Source: Streptomyces sp. SCUT-3 (GTDB lineage: Bacteria > Actinomycetota > Actinomycetes > Streptomycetales > Streptomycetaceae). From it: a stretch of DNA of 64,000 bases. The notes beneath the pieces were generated by a model. That model was not told the origin of the DNA and did not search any database. It saw only the letters and a list, made by a program, of their open reading frames with translations. The translations under genes were made by a program, and so were the position numbers. The number at the start of each line of letters is the position of its first letter. The stretch's first letter is position 1. The stretch is taken from positions 1,778,001 to 1,842,000 of the forward strand of contig NZ_CP046907.1 of NCBI RefSeq assembly GCF_014083985.1, read 5' to 3'. Below, in pieces: positions 1-12,333 of this stretch.

Positions 1-744
1 GCCGGGCGGGGGCGCGAGGTGGTCTTCGAGGGCGTGGCCTTCGAGTACCGCCCGGGGGTGCCGGTGCTGCCGGAGTTCTCCCTGCGGATCCCGGCCGGGC
101 AGACGGTCGCGGTGGTGGGGGCGACGGGCGCCGGCAAGTCGACGCTGGCGAAGCTGCTGGCCCGGTTCTACGACCCGTCGGCGGGCCGGGTGCTGCTGGA
201 CGGGGTGGACCTGCGGGAGTTGGCGTCCCCTCAGCTGCGCAGCGGCGTGGTGATGGTGACCCAGGAGTCGTTCCTGTTCTCGGGGACGGTGGCGGAGAAC
301 ATCGCGGTGGGCCGCCCCGACGCCACGCGGGAGCAGGTGGAGGCGGCGGCGCGGGCGATCGGGGCGCACGAGTTCGTCGCGTCGCTGCCGGAGGGCTACG
401 ACACGGACGTGCGCAAGCGCGGCGGGCGGATCTCGGCCGGGCAGCGGCAGTTGGTGGCGTTCGCCCGGGCCCTGCTGGCGGACCCGTCGGTGCTGGTCCT
501 GGACGAGGCGACCTCCTCGCTGGACGTGCCGGGCGAGCAGGCGGTGCAGCGGGCGATGCACACGGCGCTGCGCGGGCGGACCGCCGTGATCGTCGCGCAC
601 CGGCTGTCGACGGTGGAGATCGCCGACCGGGTGCTGGTGATGGAGGCCGGACGGATCGTCGAGGACGGGACGCCGGCCGAACTCATCGGCGGCACCGGCA
701 GGTTCGCCGGCCTGCACCGGGCATGGCGGGACAGTCTGGTGTGA
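1..744 (+). CDS. ABC transporter, C-terminal ATPase domain (5' truncated by window)
   Basis: Nucleotide-binding domain of an ABC exporter; the frame is open from base 1, so the N-terminal part, probably a fused six-helix membrane domain, lies outside the window. Visible in order: Walker [11 protein letters not shown]-loop (VTQES), a signature motif in the variant form ISAGQ, Walker [11 protein letters not shown] and the switch His in VAHRLST. The arrangement [11 protein letters not shown]...[11 protein letters not shown] is typical of multidrug/lipid exporters that hydrolyse ATP at the cytoplasmic face to drive export. A GTG at 19 is an internal codon, not a convincing start. The substrate cannot be told from this part. 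Stop TGA at 742-744; the next gene begins about 245 bases downstream, so they are probably separate transcripts. Confidence 0.9.
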   Translation, partial: AGRGREVVFEGVAFEYRPGVPVLPEFSLRIPAGQTVAVVGATGAGKSTLAKLLARFYDPSAGRVLLDGVDLRELASPQLRSGVVMVTQESFLFSGTVAENIAVGRPDATREQVEAAARAIGAHEFVASLPEGYDTDVRKRGGRISAGQRQLVAFARALLADPSVLVLDEATSSLDVPGEQAVQRAMHTALRGRTAVIVAHRLSTVEIADRVLVMEAGRIVEDGTPAELIGGTGRFAGLHRAWRDSLV

Positions 745-988
745 ACCGGGACGTCCGGGCGTTCGCTGTCCGGACGGCGGGAGTTTCTTAACGGACGCTT
801 TACAGAACTCCGCACTTTCAATGGGTGACAAGTACACGTCACAAGTGGCACGCTCTCCCCCGTCCGTCGCACACCGGTTCCCCTTTCGGTCGCACGGACG
901 ACTGCGCTCCGCCCGGTCGGCCACCGTCGCCCGGTTCCCCACCCGGCCGCCCCCACCACGCGGCCGAAGCGCACGAGGAGACCCCACC

Positions 989-3004
989 GTGTCCCGTCCC
1001 GCCCACAGACGTGCCGCCACCGGCGCCCTGCTCGCCGCCTCCGCCCTCCTGGCGGCCGGCCTGCAGGTCACCGCCGCCCAGGCCACCCCCACCGCCCCCG
1101 CCGCCGCGAAGCCCAAGGCCGACGCCGGCGCGATGCCCGTCAAGCTCTCGGCCGCCGAGCGCGGCTCCCTGCTGGCCACCGCCGCGGACCGCGCCGACGC
1201 CACCGCCGACCGCCTGGGCCTCGGCTCCCAGGAGGAGCTGCGGGTCGTCGACGTCGTCAAGGACGCCGACGGCAGCGTGCACACCCGCTACAACCGCACC
1301 TTCGCGGGCCTCCCCGTGCTCGGCGGCGACCTGGTGGTCCACCAGAAGCCCTCCGGCGCGCACGAGGGCGTCACCAAGGCGGTCAAGGCCGACGTCAAGG
1401 TCTCCTCCACCGAGGCGAAGGTCACCGCCAAGGCCGCCAAGGCCAAGGCCGTCGAGGCCGCCGAGGCCGAGAAGGCCGACGACCCGGCCGCCAAGAGCGC
1501 CCGCAAGGTGGTCTGGGCCGCCGACGGCAGGCCCACCCTGGCCTGGGAGACGGTGGTCACCGGCCTGCAGCACGACGGGACCCCCAGCGAGCTGCACGTC
1601 ATCACCGACGCGAAGACCGGCAAGGAGCTGTACAGCTACGAGGCTGTCCACACCGGCACCGGCACCGGCCAGTACAACGGCAGCGTCACCATCGGCACCA
1701 CGCTGTCGGGCAGCACCTACCAGCTGAACGACACCACCCGCGGCGGCCACAAGACCTACGACCTCAACGGCGGGTCCTCCGGCACCGGCACCCTGTTCAC
1801 CGACGCCGACGACGTGTGGGGCAACGGCCTGCCGAGCAACCGGCAGACCGCCGGCGTGGACGCCCACTACGGCGCGCAGGCCACCTGGGACTACTACAAG
1901 AACGTCCACGGCCGCAACGGCATCCGCAACGACGGCAAGGCCGCCTACAGCCGGGTCCACTACGGCAACGCCTACGTCAACGCCTTCTGGTCCGACTCCT
2001 GCTTCTGCATGACCTACGGCGACGGCTCGGGCAACACCAAGCCGCTGACCTCGCTCGACGTGGCCGCCCACGAGATGACCCACGGCGTCACCTCCAACAC
2101 CGCCAACCTGACCTACAGCGGCGAGTCCGGCGGCCTCAACGAGGCGACCTCCGACATCTTCGCGGCCGCGGTGGAGTTCCGCTCCTCCAGCGCCGCCGAC
2201 CCGGGCGACTACATGGTCGGCGAGAAGATCGACATCAACGGCAACGGCACCCCGCTGCGCTACATGGACAAGCCCTCCAAGGACGGCTCGTCCAAGGACT
2301 ACTGGTACTCCGGCCTCGGCTCGGTCGACGTGCACTACTCGTCCGGCCCGGCCAACCACTTCTTCTACCTGCTCTCCGAGGGCAGCGGCGCCAAGACCAT
2401 CAACGGCGTGAGCTACAACAGCCCGACCTACGACGGCCTGCCCGTCACCGGCATAGGCCGGGCCAACGCCGAGAAGATCTGGTACAAGGCCCTGACCACG
2501 TACATGACCTCCAGCACCAACTACGCCGGCGCCCGCACCGCCACCCTGAGCGCCGCCGCCGACCTGTTCGGCTCGGGCAGCGCCACCTACAACGCGGTCG
2601 CCGACGCCTGGGCCGCGGTCAACGTCGGCGCCCGCTCCGGCGGTGGCGGCGGCGGTGGCGGCACCTCCTTCACCAACGGCACCGACATGGCCATCCCGGA
2701 CGCCGGCTCCGCGATCGAGTCCCCGATCACCGTCACCGGCGTGACCGGCAACGCCCCCAGCACGCTGAAGGTGAACGTGCAGATCACGCACACCTACATC
2801 GGCGACGTGAAGATCGACCTGGTGGCCCCCGACGGCAGCGTCTACGCCCTCAAGGCCGCGAGCTACGACTCGACGGACAACCTGGACACCACCTACACCG
2901 TCAACGCCTCCTCCGAGGTCGCCAACGGCACCTGGAAGCTGCGGGTGCAGGACATGTACCGCTCCGACACCGGCACGCTGACCAACTGGGGCCTCACCTT
3001 CTGA
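989..3004 (+). CDS. Secreted M4-family (thermolysin-like) metalloprotease with C-terminal P-domain
   Basis: 671 residues from GTG 989, chosen because GGAG sits 8 bases upstream and the product then opens with a signal peptide (Arg-rich start, hydrophobic stretch to about residue 30, AQA cleavage site). An ATG at 821 would put about 56 low-complexity residues before the signal. Order: signal; FTP/PepSY-type propeptide (about 45-200); M4 catalytic domain with zinc motif HEMTH at 361-365 and downstream GGLNEATSD supplying the third ligand; an eight-glycine linker near 550; and a proprotein-convertase P-domain (about 560-671) ending in NWGLTF. Zinc endopeptidase made as a self-cleaved zymogen and exported. 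Divergent from nothing; ends facing glgP. The P-domain probably aids stability or substrate binding (inference). Confidence 0.93.
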   Translation: MSRPAHRRAATGALLAASALLAAGLQVTAAQATPTAPAAAKPKADAGAMPVKLSAAERGSLLATAADRADATADRLGLGSQEELRVVDVVKDADGSVHTRYNRTFAGLPVLGGDLVVHQKPSGAHEGVTKAVKADVKVSSTEAKVTAKAAKAKAVEAAEAEKADDPAAKSARKVVWAADGRPTLAWETVVTGLQHDGTPSELHVITDAKTGKELYSYEAVHTGTGTGQYNGSVTIGTTLSGSTYQLNDTTRGGHKTYDLNGGSSGTGTLFTDADDVWGNGLPSNRQTAGVDAHYGAQATWDYYKNVHGRNGIRNDGKAAYSRVHYGNAYVNAFWSDSCFCMTYGDGSGNTKPLTSLDVAAHEMTHGVTSNTANLTYSGESGGLNEATSDIFAAAVEFRSSSAADPGDYMVGEKIDINGNGTPLRYMDKPSKDGSSKDYWYSGLGSVDVHYSSGPANHFFYLLSEGSGAKTINGVSYNSPTYDGLPVTGIGRANAEKIWYKALTTYMTSSTNYAGARTATLSAAADLFGSGSATYNAVADAWAAVNVGARSGGGGGGGGTSFTNGTDMAIPDAGSAIESPITVTGVTGNAPSTLKVNVQITHTYIGDVKIDLVAPDGSVYALKAASYDSTDNLDTTYTVNASSEVANGTWKLRVQDMYRSDTGTLTNWGLTF

Positions 3005-3106
3005 CGGGTCCCCGCAGGTCCTGACGGGCCGTCCGCCGAGGGACCCCGGCGCACGGAACCCGGAACACGGACCCCGGAGCACACGCACGGAGCACACCCG
3101 GGCACA

Positions 3107-3150
3107 CGGGCGGGGCCCGGCGGCCGTCACAGGCCGCCGGGCCCCGCCCG
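3107..3150. terminator. Bidirectional hairpin between the M4 protease and glgP
   Basis: Perfect 19-bp GC-rich stem (3107-3125 with 3132-3150) and a 6-base loop GTCACA, lying between convergent genes. No T-run follows, as is usual in actinomycetes. Confidence 0.75.
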
Positions 3151-3164
3151 CGCGTGCGGCCGCG

Positions 3165-5846
3165 TCAGCGCAGCAGGCCGCCGGCCGGTTCCCCGGCCCG
3201 GCCCCCGCCCCCTCCCCCGTCCGGGACCGCGATCAGCCCGAGCTCGGTCCCGGAGGCGAGGAGCCGGTGGGCGGGCAGGATCCGCACCGTGTAGCCGAAC
3301 GGGCCGGTGCGGTCCAGCTGCAGGGGGCCCTCGAAGATCCAGCGGCCCTCCAGGTCGGGACCGCCCACCGGCTTGAGCGCGACCGCGGTGCCGCCGGTGA
3401 TCCGGTCCGCCTCGTCCACCCGGCCGGAGACCGCCTGCACCTCGACGTCCGCCGGGTCCAGGCCGCCGAGCGCCACCTGCACCCGCAGCGACAGCGTCGC
3501 CCCCAGCTCCGCCGTGCCGGAGAGCGAACCGGCCTCGACGTGGTCGACCGCCACCTTCGGCCAGGCCGCCCGCACCCGGGCCTTCCAGCGCGCCAGCTCC
3601 GCGGCCGGGCGCGCCCCCCGGGCCGTCATCGTGCGGTGCGCCCGGGCCGCCGGGGCGTAGAGCCGCTCCACGTAGTCGCGGACCATCCGCCCGGCCAGGA
3701 CCTTCGGGCCCAGCGTGGTCAGGGTGTGCCGGACCATCTCGATCCACCGGCGGGGCAGGCCGGAGGAGCCCCGGTCGTAGAAGCGGGGGGCGACCTGGCC
3801 GGAGAGCAGGTCGTACAGGGCCGCGGCCTCGATCGCGTCGCGGCGGTCGGTGTCGCCCTCGGCGGTGCAGCCGTCGGCGGTGGGGATCGCCCAGCCGTTG
3901 TCGCCGTCGAACCACTCGTCCCACCAGCCGTCCAGCACCGACAGGTTGAGGCCGCCGTTGAGCGCGGACTTCATCCCGGAGGTGCCGCACGCCTCCAGCG
4001 GGCGCAGCGGGTTGTTCAGCCACACGTCGCACCCGGGGTACAGGTGCTGGGCCATGGCCATGTCGTAGTCGGGCAGGAAGACGATCCGGTGCCGCACCTT
4101 CGGGTCGTCGGCGAACCGCACCAGCTCCTGGACCAGGCGCTTGCCCGCGTCGTCGGCCGGGTGCGCCTTGCCGGCCACCACGATCTGGACCGGCCGCTCC
4201 GGGTGGAGCAGCAGTTCGGTGAGGCGGGCGCGGTCGCGCAGCATCAGGGTGAGCCGCTTGTAGGAGGGGACGCGCCGGGCGAAGCCGACGGTGAGCACGT
4301 CGGGGTCGAGGACGTCGTCGACCCAGCCGAGTTCGGCGTCGGCGGCGCCGCGCTGGCGCCACGAGGCGCGGACCCTGCGCCGCACCTCGTGCACCAGCTG
4401 CTCGCGCAGGGTGCGGCGCAGCTCCCAGATCACGCCGTCGGGGACGCCCGCGACCGGGTCCCAGTGCTCGGCGGCGCCCACCGCCATGGCGTCCTCGGCG
4501 CGCTGCATCCCGATCTGCCGGGCTCCCAGGCGCAGCACCTCGGGGGCGACCCAGGTGGGGGCGTGGACGCCGTTGGTGATGGAGGTGATGGGCACCTCCT
4601 CGGGGTCGAAGCCCGGCCACAGTCCGGCGAACATGGTGCGGCTGACCGAACCGTGCAGGGTGCTGACGCCGTTGGCGCGCTGGGCCAGGCGCAGGCCCAT
4701 GACGGCCATGTTGAACACCCGCGGGTCGCCGCCGGGGTAGTCCTCGGCGCCCAGGCGCAGGACCCGTTCCACCTCGACGCCGTCCAGTTCGCCGTCGGCG
4801 GCGAAGTGGCGGGCGACCAGGTCGCGGTCGAAGCGGTCGATGCCGGCGGGGACGGGGGTGTGGGTGGTGAACACGGTGCCGGCCCGCACCGCCTCCAGGG
4901 CGGCGTCGAAGTCCGTGCCCTCCCCGGCGGTGACCATCTCCCGGATGCGCTCCAGGCCGAGGAAGCCGGCGTGGCCCTCGTTGGTGTGGAAGACCTCGGG
5001 CTCGGGGTGGCCGGCCAGCCGCTGGTGGAGGCGGACCGCGCGCACGCCGCCGATGCCCAGCAGCATCTCCTGCAGGAGGCGGTGCTCGCTGCCGCCTCCG
5101 TAGAGGCGGTCGGTGACGCCGCGTTCGGCGGCGCCGTTCTCCTCGACGTCGGAGTCGAGCAGGAGCAGCGGGACCCTGCCCACCTGCGCCTTCCACACGC
5201 GGGCCCGCAGCATCCGGCCGCCGGGCAGGGCGAGGAAGACCAGGGCGGGCGCCCCGGACTCCTCGCGCAGGAGGGTCAGCGGCAGCTCGTTGGGGTCGAG
5301 CACCGGGTAGTGCTCCTGCTGCCAGCCCTCGCGCGAGAGCGACTGGCGGAAGTAGCCGTGCCGGTAGAGCAGCCCGACGCCGACGACGGGCACACCCAGG
5401 TCGCTGGCGGACTTGAGGTGGTCGCCGGCCAGGATGCCCAGGCCGCCGGAGTACTGGGGGAGGGCGGCGGTGATGCCGAACTCCGGTGAGAAGTAGGCGA
5501 TGGCGGCGGGCAGCGCGTCCTTGCCGCCGGGCAGGGGGGCGTGGGCGGGGGAGCCCTGGTACCACCGCGGGTTGGCCAGGTAGTCGCGCAGGTCCTCCAC
5601 GGCGGCGTCGAGGCGGCGCAGGAACCTGCGGTCCGCCGCCAGCACCGCGAGCCGCTCGGCGGAGACCGTGCCGAGCAGCCGCACCGGGTCGCCCCCGGCG
5701 GCCCGCCAGCCCGCCGGGTCGACGGTGTGGAAGAGTTCGCGGGTCTCCGGGTGCCAGGCCCAGCGCAGGTTCTGGGCGAGTTCTCCGAGTGGCTGCAGGG
5801 CTTCCGGCAGCACCGTACGCACAGTGAAACGACGAATTGCCTTCAC
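3165..5846 (-). CDS. glgP: Alpha-glucan (glycogen) phosphorylase
   Basis: 893 residues, start ATG 5846. Releases glucose-1-phosphate from the non-reducing ends of alpha-1,4-glucan with pyridoxal phosphate. It is of the actinobacterial/archaeal type: N-terminal domain opening MKAIRRFTVRTVLPEAL, then the phosphorylase fold. The PLP-lysine region reads EACGTSGMKSALNGGLN with Lys about 626. Other family marks are VFTTHTPVPAG, FHTNEGHAGF and SITNGVHAPTW. The C-terminal 20 residues are Gly/Arg-rich and probably disordered. It is transcribed away from glgE; the 635-base gap presumably carries both promoters. It supplies the degradative arm beside the GlgE synthetic arm. Some annotations name this family maltodextrin phosphorylase; chain-length preference cannot be read from sequence. 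Confidence 0.94.
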   Translation of the reverse strand: MKAIRRFTVRTVLPEALQPLGELAQNLRWAWHPETRELFHTVDPAGWRAAGGDPVRLLGTVSAERLAVLAADRRFLRRLDAAVEDLRDYLANPRWYQGSPAHAPLPGGKDALPAAIAYFSPEFGITAALPQYSGGLGILAGDHLKSASDLGVPVVGVGLLYRHGYFRQSLSREGWQQEHYPVLDPNELPLTLLREESGAPALVFLALPGGRMLRARVWKAQVGRVPLLLLDSDVEENGAAERGVTDRLYGGGSEHRLLQEMLLGIGGVRAVRLHQRLAGHPEPEVFHTNEGHAGFLGLERIREMVTAGEGTDFDAALEAVRAGTVFTTHTPVPAGIDRFDRDLVARHFAADGELDGVEVERVLRLGAEDYPGGDPRVFNMAVMGLRLAQRANGVSTLHGSVSRTMFAGLWPGFDPEEVPITSITNGVHAPTWVAPEVLRLGARQIGMQRAEDAMAVGAAEHWDPVAGVPDGVIWELRRTLREQLVHEVRRRVRASWRQRGAADAELGWVDDVLDPDVLTVGFARRVPSYKRLTLMLRDRARLTELLLHPERPVQIVVAGKAHPADDAGKRLVQELVRFADDPKVRHRIVFLPDYDMAMAQHLYPGCDVWLNNPLRPLEACGTSGMKSALNGGLNLSVLDGWWDEWFDGDNGWAIPTADGCTAEGDTDRRDAIEAAALYDLLSGQVAPRFYDRGSSGLPRRWIEMVRHTLTTLGPKVLAGRMVRDYVERLYAPAARAHRTMTARGARPAAELARWKARVRAAWPKVAVDHVEAGSLSGTAELGATLSLRVQVALGGLDPADVEVQAVSGRVDEADRITGGTAVALKPVGGPDLEGRWIFEGPLQLDRTGPFGYTVRILPAHRLLASGTELGLIAVPDGGGGGGRAGEPAGGLLR

Positions 5847-6481
5847 CCCTCGACCGTAGCCGCGAACGGGCCGCGGGCCGGGCGGGTATCCCGGAAGTCC
5901 CGTGCCAAACCCGGATGGGTGCAGTCGTATTCACCCGTGTGCACGCACAAGGGGCGCGTGCGCCGCACGGGGACGGGTTCCGGTTCCCCCGGCGTGCCTC
6001 CGCGCGCCCCGGCGCGGTCGGCTGCACCTGCTCCGCGCCCGCGGGCCCGGCGCACGCGGCGGGGTCACGACACGCCACCCGTCCGGACGTTTCATCACAT
6101 TCGTAGTATCGACCACTCGGGTGACGGCGATTCGCCGACGGGGAGGCCCGAAGAGTGCCGCCGGCGGCCCGCGGGGCCCTGGCTCCCCGGACCTGCGCTC
6201 CGGTACGGGCTGCGCAACCCCGGACGGTGATGCGAGTATCGCTCTTGGTAGTCCTCCGGCGATTCGGCTCACGAGGCGGTACGCCTTGGCACGTTATGCC
6301 CTTTTTCTACCGGTACGCTACGTTCGCCCGCCGTCGGCCGTCGACGCGGGAAGCACACCCGTAACCGGTCGACGGGTTGGCGGGCGGCGTACCCCGGGCA
6401 GGCTCAACGGAGCACACGTTGCGGACCCTGTCTCACCCCCCACGCCCTCGATCCCCGATGCGGACGCGGACAGGAGCGGTC
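5847..6481. other. Long divergent intergenic region glgP/glgE
   Basis: 635 bases with no convincing gene: frames here lack start/RBS pairs and recognisable products. The stretch 6085-6110 and the stretch around 6290-6330 are locally AT-richer than the rest; TAGTAT at 6104-6109 could be a -10 box but I see no good -35. Must hold promoters for glgP (minus) and glgE (plus). Confidence 0.5.
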
Positions 6482-8616
6482 ATGCCAGCAGGAACCGACG
6501 CCACGGAGCGCAGCGCCCGACGCGCGCCCGCCAGGAAACGCACCGCCTCCCCGGCCTCCCGGCCACCGGGGCAGGACACCGTCGGCCGGATCCCCGTCCT
6601 GGACGTCCGTCCCCTCGTGGAGTGCGGGCGGCTCCCGGCCCGCGCCGTGGTGGGCGAGACCTTCACGGTCACCGCCACGGTCTTCCGCGAGGGGCACGAC
6701 GCCGTCTCGGCCAACGTGGTCCTGCGCGACCCCAGGGGCAGGCCGGGGCCGTGGACCCCGATGCGCGAACTCGCCCCGGGCACCGACCGGTGGGGCGCCG
6801 AGGTGACGCCCACCCGCGAGGGCCGCTGGACCTACGCCGTCGAGGCGTGGAGCGACCCGGTGGCGACCTGGCGGCACACCGCCGGCATCAAGGTGCCCGC
6901 CGGGATCGACGTCGAACTCGTGCTGGCCGAGGGCGCCGAGATCCACGAGCGGGCGGCCGCCGGGGTGCCCAAGAAGCACGGGCGGGCCGCCGTCCTGGAC
7001 GCCGTCGACGCGCTGCGCGACACCGGGCGCCCGCCGTCCGCCCGCCTGGCCGCGGCCCTCGCCCCCCAGGTGGACGAGGCCCTGGCCCGCCACCCGCTGC
7101 GCGAACTGGTCAGCTCCTCGGCGCCGCTCCCCCTGCGGGTGGAGCGCAGGCGCGCCCTGTTCGGCTCGTGGTACGAGATGTTCCCCCGCTCCGAGGGCGC
7201 GGTCGTGGACCCGACGGGGCAGCACCCCCCGGTCAGCGGCACCCTGCGCACCGCCGCCGAACGGCTGCCCGCAGTCGCCGCCATGGGCTTCGACGTGGTC
7301 TACCTGCCGCCGATCCACCCGGTGGGCCGGACGTTCCGCAAGGGCCCCAACAACTCGCTGTCCGCGGGCCCCCACGACGTCGGCTCCCCCTGGGCGATCG
7401 GCTCCCCCGACGGCGGGCACGACGCGGTCGCCCCGGAGCTGGGCACGATCGAGGACTTCGACCGCTTCGTGGCGCGGGCCGCCGAACTGCGCCTGGAGGT
7501 GGCGCTGGACTTCGCCCTGCAGTGCTCCCCCGACCACCCCTGGGTCACCGAGCACCCCGAGTGGTTCCACCGGCGCCCCGACGGGTCGATCGCCCACGCG
7601 GAGAACCCGCCCAAGAAGTACCAGGACATCTACCCGATCGACTTCGACCGGGACATGGACGGGCTGGTGAAGGAGACCTGCCGCGTCCTGCGCTTCTGGA
7701 TGGGCCACGGGGTGCGGATCTTCCGCGTGGACAACCCGCACACCAAGCCGGTGGTGTTCTGGCAGAGGGTCATCGCGGACGTCAACGGCACCGACCCGGA
7801 CGTGATCTTCCTGGCCGAGGCCTTCACCCGGCCGGCCATGATGCACACCCTGGCGAAGATCGGCTTCCAGCAGTCCTACACCTACTTCACCTGGCGCAAC
7901 ACCAAGGACGAGCTGACCGAGTACCTCACCGAGCTGTCGGGCGAGGCCGCGGGCTGGATGCGGCCCAACCTCTTCGTCAACACCCCCGACATCCTGCACG
8001 CCTACCTCCAGCACGGGGGCCGCCCCGCGTTCGAGGCCCGCGCGGTGCTCGCCGCGACGCTGTCGCCGACCTGGGGCGTCTACGCCGGCTTCGAACTGTG
8101 CGAGAACACCCCCGTGCGCGAGGGCAGCGAGGAGTACCTGGACTCGGAGAAGTACCAGCTGCGCCCGCGCGACTGGGCCGCCGCCGAGGCGTCGGGGAAC
8201 TCCCTCGCCCCGCTGATCACGCGGCTGAACCGGCTGCGCCGCCGCCATCCGGCGCTGCAGGAGCTGCGCAACCTGCGGTTCCACCACGCCGACAACGACG
8301 CGGTGATCGTCTACTCCAAACGCAGCCGGATCCCCGACCCCGACGGGGAGGGGACCGCCTCCGGCACCGGGACCGACACCGTCGTGGTGGTCGTGAACCT
8401 CGATCCGCACCACACCCACGAAGCCACTGTCTCGTTGAACCTCGCGGAACTCGGCCCGGCGCCCGAACAGGGAAGGGCCGGCGGCTCCTTCGCCGTGCGT
8501 GACGAACTCACCGGCGAGACCTACCACTGGGGCCGCCAGAACTACGTACGGCTCGGGCCCGGCCGCTCCCACGTCCTGTCCCTGCGGCCGTCCTCACCCA
8601 TCGGAGGGTCACCCAA

Positions 8617-8620
<4 letters not shown>
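6482..8620 (+). CDS. glgE: Alpha-1,4-glucan:maltose-1-phosphate maltosyltransferase
   Basis: 712 residues. ATG 6482 is chosen because AGGAG lies 5 bases upstream; an in-frame start at 6377 has no such site. GlgE (GH13_3) adds maltose from maltose-1-phosphate to growing alpha-1,4-glucan. After a basic, poorly conserved leader of about 45 residues the conserved start [12 protein letters not shown] appears. Predicted catalytic nucleophile Asp417 (in FRVDNP) and acid Glu446 (in LAEAFTRP) are 29 residues apart, the same spacing as Asp394/Glu423 of the Streptomyces enzyme. N-terminal beta-sandwich, (beta/alpha)8 barrel, C-terminal domain. Stop overlaps the TTG start of treS (TTGA), so translation is probably coupled. 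Confidence 0.95.
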
Positions 8621-10326
<1,706 letters not shown>

Positions 10327-10736
10327 GAGCCCCCGCCGTCCCCCGCCGTCCCCCGCCGGCCGCGGCCCCCTCCGCCGCCGGCCCCCGCCGCACCCGCTCG
10401 TCCCGCCGCCGGGACCGCGGAGACCGGCCGCCTGCCCGGAACCGAACCGGTTTCTGACGGTCCGTCCCGGGCAGGCTACCCCTTGCCGGACGGCCCCGAC
10501 CGCACCGCGCGAACCCCGCGGACCCGGCCGCCCGCACTCCACGCCCGCCCCGCCCGGCCGTTCGCGCCGGAGCGTCCCCGCCGGTGCGGACACCCCGTCC
10601 GCCCCCGCGTGCTTTACGCCAGTTGCACCACCTGGACGGCCGAACCTCGTCCGACACGAAGCCCCGTTGCCGGACAGCCGCCGCCGCAATCCGGGAGGCT
10701 CGCCCTGCGCGATCGGCTCCCCGGGGAAAGGACGTC
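10327..10736. other. Intergenic region treS/mak
   Basis: 410 bases without a supported gene. It opens with a C-rich run in which GTCCCCCGCC recurs at 10-base spacing (about 10331-10358). An 8-bp palindrome AACCGGTT lies near 10446. CTGACG and TACCCC near 10455-10485 are about 17 bases apart and could be a weak promoter for mak; low confidence. Confidence 0.4.
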
Positions 10737-12239
10737 ATGTCGGACACTTCCTGGACCCTTCACGTCCCGGCCGCTCCGCACCTGTCCGCCGGTACGACGA
10801 TGAACGCGCTGGCCCCCCTCCTGCACGACTGGCTGCCACGGCAGCGCTGGTTCGCCGGCAAGGGGCACCGGATCACCGGGTTCTCCCTGCGCTCGGGGAC
10901 CGAGCTGCTACCCGTGGGCGGCACCGGCCGCACCCCCGGACTGCTCCACCTGCTGGTCGAGGTCGAGCAGGCCGCGGCCGCCCAGCACTCCGGCGACCGG
11001 CCGCCGCCCCGGCACAGCGACTGCTACCAGCTGCTGCTGGGACTGACCGGCGTCCTGGCGCCGCACCTGGCCCACGCCCGGATCGGCCGGCCCGAGAGCG
11101 GGCCGCTGGAGGGGCTGACGGTCTACGAGGCCATGCACGACCCCCGCCTGGCGGGCCTGCTGCTGGAACGGCTGCGGGCGCCCGGCTCCCTGGGCGGGCT
11201 GCGGTTCCGCCGTTCCGCGGGCTCGGCCGTGCCCGCGGGACTGACCCCGCGGTTCAGCACCGCCGAGCAGTCGAACACCTCGATCGTCTACGGGGACTCC
11301 TGCATCCTCAAGCTGTTCCGCCGGATCAGCCCGGGCCGCAACCCCGACCTGGAGCTGACGCTCGCCCTCGCCCGGCAGGGCTGCTCGCGCGTGCCCGCGC
11401 CCACCGCCTGGTTCGAGACCGTCCGCCCCCGGGGCGACCGGGGCGAGCCGACCACCCTGGGCGTGCTGCAGCACTACCTGCCCGGCGCCCTGGACGGCTG
11501 GGACTGGGGGCTGGCCGCCGTCGACACCGTGCTGGGCGACCGCAGGGACCGTTCCGGCGACGAGGCGTTCACCGCAGAGTCGTTCCTGCTGGGCCGGGCC
11601 ACCGCCGAGGTGCACAGCGCCCTGGCCCGCGCCCTGCCCGGCGCCGTGCTGCACCGGCCGCAGCTGGAGGCGCTGGCCGCGGGCATGGCCGAGCGCCTGG
11701 ACGCGGCGGCCGCGGCCGTCCCCGCGCTGGTGCACCACCGCGCCGGGCTGCGCACGGCCTTCGCCGACCTGGCCGACCTCGGCAGACGAGGGCGGGCGGT
11801 GACCGCCCAGCGCATCCACGGCGACCTGCACCTGGGCCAGACCCTGCGCACCGAGGACGGCTGGAAGCTGATCGACTTCGAGGGCGAGCCCGCCCGCCCG
11901 CTGGCCGAGCGGCGCATGCCGCAGCCGGCAGTGCGCGACGTGGCGGCCATGCTGCGCTCCTTCGACTACGCGGCCCGCTGGTCCGAGATGACCGCCGAAC
12001 GGCCCCCCGATCCCGGTGCGTGCGCGCGGGCGGCCCGGTGGGCCGAGGTCAACCGGGCCGCCTTCTGCGCGGGCTACGCCGAGGCCGGCGACCACGACCC
12101 GCGCGACGAACACGTGCTGATGCGCGCCTTCGAGACCGACAAGGCCGTCTACGAGGTGCTGTACGAGGCCCGGAACCGGCCGTCGTGGCTGCCGATCCCC
12201 CTGGCCGCCTGCGCGCGGCTGGCCGCCGCCCGCAGGTGA
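10737..12239 (+). CDS. mak: Maltokinase (Pep2-like)
   Basis: 500 residues from ATG 10737, placed by the purine-rich AAAGGA just upstream; in-frame starts further upstream (10584) would add low-complexity sequence. Phosphorylates maltose with ATP to maltose-1-phosphate, the GlgE donor. The N-terminal cap carries the maltokinase signature QRWFAGKG. The aminoglycoside-phosphotransferase-like core shows the catalytic loop [10 protein letters not shown] and the metal-binding LIDFEGEP. A short insertion with RGDRGEP occurs in the N-lobe region. It stands between treS and glgB on the same strand; the 94-base gap to glgB has a separate strong RBS. Confidence 0.93.
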   Translation: MSDTSWTLHVPAAPHLSAGTTMNALAPLLHDWLPRQRWFAGKGHRITGFSLRSGTELLPVGGTGRTPGLLHLLVEVEQAAAAQHSGDRPPPRHSDCYQLLLGLTGVLAPHLAHARIGRPESGPLEGLTVYEAMHDPRLAGLLLERLRAPGSLGGLRFRRSAGSAVPAGLTPRFSTAEQSNTSIVYGDSCILKLFRRISPGRNPDLELTLALARQGCSRVPAPTAWFETVRPRGDRGEPTTLGVLQHYLPGALDGWDWGLAAVDTVLGDRRDRSGDEAFTAESFLLGRATAEVHSALARALPGAVLHRPQLEALAAGMAERLDAAAAAVPALVHHRAGLRTAFADLADLGRRGRAVTAQRIHGDLHLGQTLRTEDGWKLIDFEGEPARPLAERRMPQPAVRDVAAMLRSFDYAARWSEMTAERPPDPGACARAARWAEVNRAAFCAGYAEAGDHDPRDEHVLMRAFETDKAVYEVLYEARNRPSWLPIPLAACARLAAARR

Positions 12240-12333
12240 CCGCGGGCCGGGCGCCGGCGGCGGCCGCCCCGCCCACCGTTCCCACCGGACCCGCAGCCGC
12301 CCGGCTGCGGCCCCCCACAAGGAGGACCCGACC

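Noticed and set aside
821-988. Upstream start for the M4 protease at ATG 821
   Set aside because: Would place about 56 Arg/Pro-rich residues before a clear signal peptide; GTG 989 has an RBS.
839-3130. Long minus-strand frame opposite the M4 protease
   Set aside because: Gly/Val/Ala-rich shadow with no motif; the plus strand carries a complete zinc protease.
5902-8502. Plus-strand frame of 866 residues over glgE
   Set aside because: Arg/Pro-rich alternative frame; glgE in the neighbouring frame has all catalytic residues.
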